DNA from: Gaoshiqia hydrogeniformans
GTDB lineage: Bacteria > Bacteroidota > Bacteroidia > Bacteroidales > Prolixibacteraceae
DNA: 64,000 nt
Direction of reading: 5' to 3'
NCBI RefSeq assembly: GCF_049347105.1
Contig: NZ_CP186334.1
Coordinates: 4,340,001 to 4,404,000, forward strand
In this document: piece by piece, positions 59,604 to 64,000 of the stretch
Position numbering within the stretch: the first letter of the stretch is position 1
How the letters are laid out: every line of letters begins with the position of its first letter
Translations under genes and position numbers: made by a program
The notes under the pieces: model-generated
Seen by the model: the letters and a program-made list of their open reading frames with translations, nothing else
What the model was told of the DNA's origin: nothing
The model's database searches: none

Positions 59604-61342
59604 ATGGAGAATTTTATTGTTTCTGCACGAAAATACCGACCAGACACTTTTCAATCTGTCGTGGGGCAAGCCTCGATCACGGCGACACTGAAAAATGCCA
59701 TTAAAAATAAACAATTGGCCCATGCCTACCTGTTTTGTGGTCCGCGTGGTGTTGGCAAAACAACCTGTGCCCGTATTTTTGCAAAAACCATCAATTGTCA
59801 GAACCTGACGGCAGAAACGGAGCCATGTAACCAGTGCGAATCCTGCCAGGCATTTAACAGTAGTCGTTCATATAACATTCATGAGTTGGATGCCGCATCA
59901 AACAACTCGGTGGATGATATCCGGAACCTGACCGACCAGGTTCGTATTCCGCCACAGATCGGGCATTACAGCATCTACATCATTGACGAGGTGCACATGC
60001 TGTCGCAGGCGGCTTTCAATGCCTTTTTGAAAACCCTGGAAGAACCGCCCAAACATGCCATTTTTATTTTAGCAACAACCGAGAAACATAAAATTATTCC
60101 GACGATCTTGTCGCGCTGCCAAATTTTTGACTTTAACCGGATCAAAATCTCCGACATTGCCGGTCATTTGGGCTATGTAGCTCAACAGGAACTCGTGGAC
60201 ATCGAGTCGGAAGCGCTGAATGTCATTGCCCAAAAAGCCGATGGAGCTATGCGCGACGCCTTGTCAATTTTCGACCAGATTGTAAGTTTTTCAGGCCGTA
60301 ATATCACGTATAAAGATGTGATTTCGAACCTGAATGTGCTCGATTACGATTATTATTTCAGCCTGATCGATTTGTTTTTGAAAACTGATGTGCCGGGTGC
60401 GCTGATGCTGTTTAACGATGTGTTGAATCATGGTTTCGACGGACATCATTTTATCACCGGCCTGAGCAGTCACATGCGCGATTTGCTTGTGTGCAAAGAC
60501 GCGATTACCGTGCAATTGCTGGAGGTAGGCGGCGAAATCAAAGAAAAATACAAAGTGCAGGCTGCGGCCTGCGACGCCGGTTTTCTGCTGGAAGCGTTGA
60601 AAATCAGCAATGAGTGCGACCTTCAGTACAAAGCGAGCCAGAATAAACGCTTGCTGGTCGAACTCGCTCTTATCCGCATGGTTCAGCTTGGCGTAAAAAA
60701 AAAATAGCTGACGATCCGGTTTCGGATGAACTGGAGCCCATTTTCAGCAATCAACCAAACAAGGTTTCAAGTTCGCCTGCGCCGGATCAATCGGTTGCAA
60801 TTCAGCCGGTAGGCTCAGAACCGAAAACAGACCGGGTTCCGGTAAAACGCACCATTAAACGAAATGGCAGCGGTTATACGCCTTCGATCAAAGATGCCAT
60901 TTCAGGCAAGTTGGTCGAGGAACCTGATGCCGGAGATGCCAAGGAGAAAATCAAATACTACACCGGCGAGCAGCTAAACGAACCATTCACCCGGGAACAG
61001 TTTGAACAGAAATGGGCCGAATACCTGACCCGTTTGGATGAGCGCCCCAACTTAAAAGCCACGCTTTCGCGCATCCCCGAGATCTTTGAAAAGAGTAAAC
61101 TGCTGTTGAAAATTGAAAATTCAGTTCAGGACAGTGAGATCAGCAAGATTAAGCCCGATTTGGTTTCGTGGCTGCGAAAAGAGTTGCGGAATACCCATAT
61201 TGAGCTGATGACTGAGATTGTTTTACAGGAAAGCGAAATAAAACCTTATTCAGAGACCGAAAAATTGGCAGAGATGATTAAAAAGAACCCGAATGTCAGC
61301 CTGCTGAAACAAACATTCAACCTCGATTTCGGCGAACATTAA
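59604..61342 (+). CDS. dnaX: DNA polymerase III subunits gamma/tau; tau by -1 frameshift
   Basis: Clamp-loader subunit. In frame from ATG 59604 a 367-residue product (gamma-like) ends at TAG 60705-60707: Walker A FCGPRGVGKTTCARI near residue 45, zinc Cys CNQCESC, DEVHMLSQAAF, sensor ATTEKHKI and ILSRCQIF. The tau-like remainder continues in the -1 frame without a stop from before 60704 to 61342 and is plainly coding (FTREQFEQKWAEYLTRL, a helical domain like the tau C-terminus). Shift occurs at a run of ten A. Total about 579 residues if joined. Confidence 0.9.
60695..60727 (+). other. dnaX frameshift site: A10 run plus downstream hairpin
   Basis: Ten A (60695-60704) are read GTA AAA AAA AAA TAG in the zero frame; moving back one base gives AAA AAA ATA GCT and opens the tau frame. 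A hairpin ATCCG-GTTT-CGGAT (60714-60727) follows 9 bases later. Either ribosomal -1 slippage or an extra A from transcriptional slippage would make tau. Confidence 0.7.
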
Positions 61343-61408
61343 TTAAAACATTCTTAAATAATTTGGAGATTGGTGACCATTCATGCTTCTGGTGTGTGCG
61401 TTTTTGAC

Positions 61409-61416
61409 TATTTTTG
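61409..61416 (+). promoter_or_regulatory. -7 element upstream of ferritin gene
   Basis: TATTTTTG (61409-61416) is 24 bases before the ferritin ATG and fits TAnnTTTG. No -33 TTG at the right distance. Confidence 0.35.
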
Positions 61417-61440
61417 ATTAAAACTAAAAAATTTACAGTT

Positions 61441-61953
61441 ATGCTAAAAGATACCGTATTAAAAGCCTTAAATGCCCAAATTAATGCAGAAATACATTCT
61501 GCTTATTTATATCTGTCCATGTCGGCCTGGTTCGAAGACAAAGGTCTGGCCGGTTTTGCCAACTGGATGAAAGTGCAATACCAGGAAGAGTTGACGCACG
61601 CCATGAAGTTTTTCGACTATATCCACGAGCGCAACGGACGTGTGATCCTGGAGCCGATTGCCGGTGTACCCACCGAGTTTGAAAGTATCATTGAGGTGTT
61701 TGAAAAAACACTGGAGCATGAGCAAAAGGTAACTGCACTGATTGATAATTTGGTCGATGTTGCCGCAGCTGCCAACGATCATGCCACACAAAGTTTCCTG
61801 CAATGGTTTGTTGATGAACAGGTGGAAGAAGAAAAGAATGTAAATGGAATTCTCGACGACCTGCGTTTAATTAACGGTCAGGGAAACGGACTGTTTATGA
61901 TGAATCGCGAATTAGCATCGCGTTCCTTTGTAGACACAACTCAGGCAGAATAA
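61441..61953 (+). CDS. ferritin
   Basis: A 170-residue non-haem ferritin (FtnA type) that stores iron in a 24-mer. Ferroxidase ligands are visible: Glu in NAQINAEIHSAYLYLS, Glu and His in YQEELTHAMKFFDY, Glu in EKTLEHEQK, and Gln/Glu in VDEQVEEEKNV. No haem-binding Met is placed as in bacterioferritin. Start ATG 61441 fits MLKDTVLKALNAQIN. A strong terminator follows at 61973, so the gene is monocistronic. Confidence 0.95.
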   Translation: MLKDTVLKALNAQINAEIHSAYLYLSMSAWFEDKGLAGFANWMKVQYQEELTHAMKFFDYIHERNGRVILEPIAGVPTEFESIIEVFEKTLEHEQKVTALIDNLVDVAAAANDHATQSFLQWFVDEQVEEEKNVNGILDDLRLINGQGNGLFMMNRELASRSFVDTTQAE

Positions 61954-61972
61954 AAAAACAGAATAATTTCAT

Positions 61973-62003
61973 AAAGGCTGCCTGAATGGTGGCCTTTTTT
62001 TAT
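61973..62003 (+). terminator. rho-independent terminator after ferritin gene
   Basis: Stem AAAGGCTGCC (61973-61982) pairs with GGTGGCCTTT (61988-61997, two G-U pairs) with loop TGAAT, then seven or more T. Confidence 0.8.
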
Positions 62004-62034
62004 TTTTATCGTACACGGTAGTAAGCGAATAACT

Positions 62035-64000
62035 ATGAATAAAAGAATTGAAGAAGCATGGGTGTCATTGCAGGAGGCCTGTCGCACAAACATGAGCGAG
62101 CACGATCTTCAGGAGATTAGCCGGGCATTTGATTATGCCTTCGATGTATTGGGTGAAACAACCTGGCCGACGGGCGAAATCATTTTGGCTCATGCCGTTG
62201 AAGTGGCCCGGATTGTTTGCCGGGAGGTTGGCCTGGGAACCGATTCGGTTATTTCGGGCCTGCTTCATAACGTTGCATACGAAGGTGTTCCGCATCGTCC
62301 CGACTTCAAAGAAATCGGCAAGCAATTTGGGCCCACCGTAGCCGGGATCCTCGAAGGAATGGCCAAAATCAATGCCTTGGGAACCGATACCGTTGACCTT
62401 CATTCGGAAAACTACCGTAAACTGATGCTGGCCCTTGCCGGCGACGTGCGTGTTATCCTGGTTAAAATTGCCGACCGGCTGCAGGTCATGCGTCATTTGG
62501 ACAAACAAAAACCGGAAATTCAAAGGAAAATATCGGTCGAAACCTCTCACTTGTATGCCCCATTGGCGCATCGGTTAGGACTGTACAATATCAACTCCGA
62601 GTTGCTCGACCTGTGTTTGAAATACCTCACCCCGGATGCTTATCAGCATGTAAGCGACCGGCTGAAAGAGTCTGAACCGGAACGGAAAAGCTTTGTGGCC
62701 GAATTTGTAAAACCCATCGAAGAAAAGCTGCATTCGCGCGGGTTTAAGTTCGACATGAAAGCGCGTACCAAATCCATCAATTCTATTTGGAACAAAATGA
62801 AAAAGCAGGATGTCAGCTTTGATGAAGTGTACGACCTCTTTGCCATCCGCGTGATCCTCGATTCGAAACCCGATATGGAAAAATCGGACTGCTGGCAGGT
62901 TTATTCTATTGTTACCGACGAATACCAGGCCAACCCGGAACGGATGCGCGATTGGATTACCGTGCCAAAATCAAATGGTTACGAAAGCTTGCACGCCACC
63001 GTATTGGGACCAAATAAAAAATGGATTGAAGTACAGATCCGTACCAAACGGATGGACGAAGTGGCTGAAAAAGGCTTGGCTGCCCACTGGAAATACAAAG
63101 GCGGAGCAGCATCATCGGAAATGGAACAGTGGCTGGCCAACATCCGTGAAATTCTGGAAAATCAGGAACTGAATGTCGTTGATTTTATTGACGAGTTTAG
63201 TACCAATGTTTATAAGGACGAGATCTTTGTTTTTACACCTAAAGGCGATTTGAAACGCTTATCCGCAGGGGCTACCCTGCTCGATTTTGCTTACGAAATT
63301 CACTCGGTAGTGGGCGACCACTGTGTCGGTGGCATGGTTGACGGCAAAAAGGTCACGCTGCGTTACAGACTACGAAACGGGCAACAGATTTCGATCGATA
63401 CCTCGAATAACCAAAAACCCAAGCTCGACTGGCTGGATTTTGTGGTGACCAGCAAGGCAAAAAACCGGATTAAAGCCAGTTTGAACGAAGAACGAAAAAG
63501 AGAAGCCGAAAACGGGAAGGAAATTCTGCTCCGTAAATTAAAGAACTGGAAAATTGATTACAACGATGAAGTGATCCGTACCCTGCTGAAGCATTACCAG
63601 ATGAAGCTGGCCCAGGATCTGTATTATCATATTTCGACAGAAAAAATTGATACGCTCGACATCAAAGAGGTGTTGCTTGGAAAAGAAGCGGAACAAACTG
63701 CCCGGCAGCGGCTCGAAGAGGTGATCTCGCCCGACCAGTTGCGGGAAATGGACTTTACCGGCGGCGATGATTACCTGATCATTGATAACAACATCAAAAA
63801 TGTGAACCACAAGCTGGCTCCCTGCTGCAACCCGATTTTTGGCGACGAAATTTTTGGCTTTGTCACCATTCAGGATGGGATTAAGATCCACCGGCGCAAT
63901 TGTCCGAATGCCAAACAATTGTTCGAGCGTTATCCGTACCGTGTAATTCCTGCAAAATGGCGCGAATCGAACAAACGCACTTCTTTCCAGGCCACCATTA
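62035..64000 (+). CDS. RelA/SpoT-family (p)ppGpp synthetase, HN in place of HD (3' end outside window)
   Basis: A stringent-response enzyme, 655 codons visible. N-terminal hydrolase-like HD domain: ILAHAVEVARIV then LLHNVAYEG, where the catalytic His-Asp is His-Asn; the later Asp (KIADRLQVM) remains. The synthetase domain has TKSINSIWNKM, DLFAIRVIL, RMRDWITVPKSNGYESLHATVLG (RxRD, the Mg-type loop of bifunctional Rel enzymes) and EVQIRTKRMDEVAEKG. TGS domain (IFVFTPKGDLKRLSAG), then zinc-finger-like LAPCCNPIFGDEI. Hydrolysis is probably lost; synthesis probably retained. Confidence 0.9.
   Translation, partial: MNKRIEEAWVSLQEACRTNMSEHDLQEISRAFDYAFDVLGETTWPTGEIILAHAVEVARIVCREVGLGTDSVISGLLHNVAYEGVPHRPDFKEIGKQFGPTVAGILEGMAKINALGTDTVDLHSENYRKLMLALAGDVRVILVKIADRLQVMRHLDKQKPEIQRKISVETSHLYAPLAHRLGLYNINSELLDLCLKYLTPDAYQHVSDRLKESEPERKSFVAEFVKPIEEKLHSRGFKFDMKARTKSINSIWNKMKKQDVSFDEVYDLFAIRVILDSKPDMEKSDCWQVYSIVTDEYQANPERMRDWITVPKSNGYESLHATVLGPNKKWIEVQIRTKRMDEVAEKGLAAHWKYKGGAASSEMEQWLANIREILENQELNVVDFIDEFSTNVYKDEIFVFTPKGDLKRLSAGATLLDFAYEIHSVVGDHCVGGMVDGKKVTLRYRLRNGQQISIDTSNNQKPKLDWLDFVVTSKAKNRIKASLNEERKREAENGKEILLRKLKNWKIDYNDEVIRTLLKHYQMKLAQDLYYHISTEKIDTLDIKEVLLGKEAEQTARQRLEEVISPDQLREMDFTGGDDYLIIDNNIKNVNHKLAPCCNPIFGDEIFGFVTIQDGIKIHRRNCPNAKQLFERYPYRVIPAKWRESNKRTSFQATI

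Noticed and set aside
60705..61342. dnaX disrupted as a pseudogene
   Set aside because: The downstream frame is open and protein-like, the break sits exactly on an A10 run with a hairpin nearby, and dnaX is essential. Programmed or transcriptional slippage, or an indel in the A run, explains it better.
1..64000. tRNA, rRNA or insertion sequences
   Set aside because: A read through both strands found no tRNA-like TψC-arm pattern with an acceptor pair, no rRNA segment, and no transposase or paired terminal inverted repeats.

Overview
The window looks like chromosomal core DNA of a Bacteroidota bacterium, most likely order Bacteroidales/Marinilabiliales. Evidence: many families largely restricted to that phylum (DUF4295/bL38-type small ribosomal protein after L28-L33, DUF5063, DUF4293, DUF6786, DUF4159, a long NusB), lipoprotein-rich envelope genes, start codons without strong Shine-Dalgarno sequences, and promoters that fit the Bacteroidota pattern TTG-N19/20-TAnnTTTG. 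No tRNA, rRNA, CRISPR array, insertion sequence or prophage module was seen. The first and last genes run off the window.

Layout. 1-4803 (minus): guaB followed by three periplasmic or lipoprotein chaperone/PPIase-type genes. 4960-12080: recQ, an NTF2-like secreted protein, a subtilase lipoprotein, then DUF5063, a 3'-5' exonuclease, an RlmI-type methyltransferase and an RRM RNA-binding protein. 12084-19120 (minus): GAF/fRMsr-like protein, pyrBI behind a probable attenuator, yigZ, dnaA, an MlaD-type protein and a cell-wall amidase sharing a SPOR-like tail. 19249-24267 (plus): lptD-like, slyD, aroC, DUF134 regulator. 24264-30971: dicarboxylate/amino-acid symporter and an L-fucose locus (fucI, DUF6786, fucP, GntR-type regulator). 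32185-32782: rpmB, rpmG, bL38-type gene. 32848-35858: DUF4130/TIGR03915 protein and radical-SAM/HhH protein, both putative DNA repair, divergent from a LexA-like XRE-S24 regulator with two matching dyads between them. 35957-44691: ftsY, rimO, msrA, small membrane proteins, pterin dehydratase, flavoprotein, DUF4159, PLP enzyme, rsmE, sixA-like phosphatase, YfcE-like phosphodiesterase. 44769-46146: SatD-family regulator plus DUF3307 membrane protein behind a repeat-flanked promoter. 46148-53620 (minus): PLD-like nuclease, prmA, TerB-DnaJ co-chaperone, and the nusB-DUF1573-yajC-ybbR-coaE series, rhomboid protease, threonine aldolase. 53723-64000: RecB/AddA-like helicase-nuclease, DUF4293, TPR protein, fructosamine kinase, glutathione peroxidase, dnaX with an apparent -1 frameshift, ferritin and a RelA/SpoT-family synthetase with a degenerate hydrolase motif.

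Most genes are housekeeping: nucleotide synthesis (guaB, pyrBI), replication and repair (dnaA, dnaX, recQ, RecB-like), translation (L28, L33, rimO, prmA, rsmE, rlmI-like), secretion and envelope (yajC, ftsY, lptD, PPIases). The least explained parts are the S24-regulated radical-SAM repair pair, the SatD-DUF3307 pair, the pyrBI leader, the dnaX recoding site and the DUF6786 protein inside the fucose locus.
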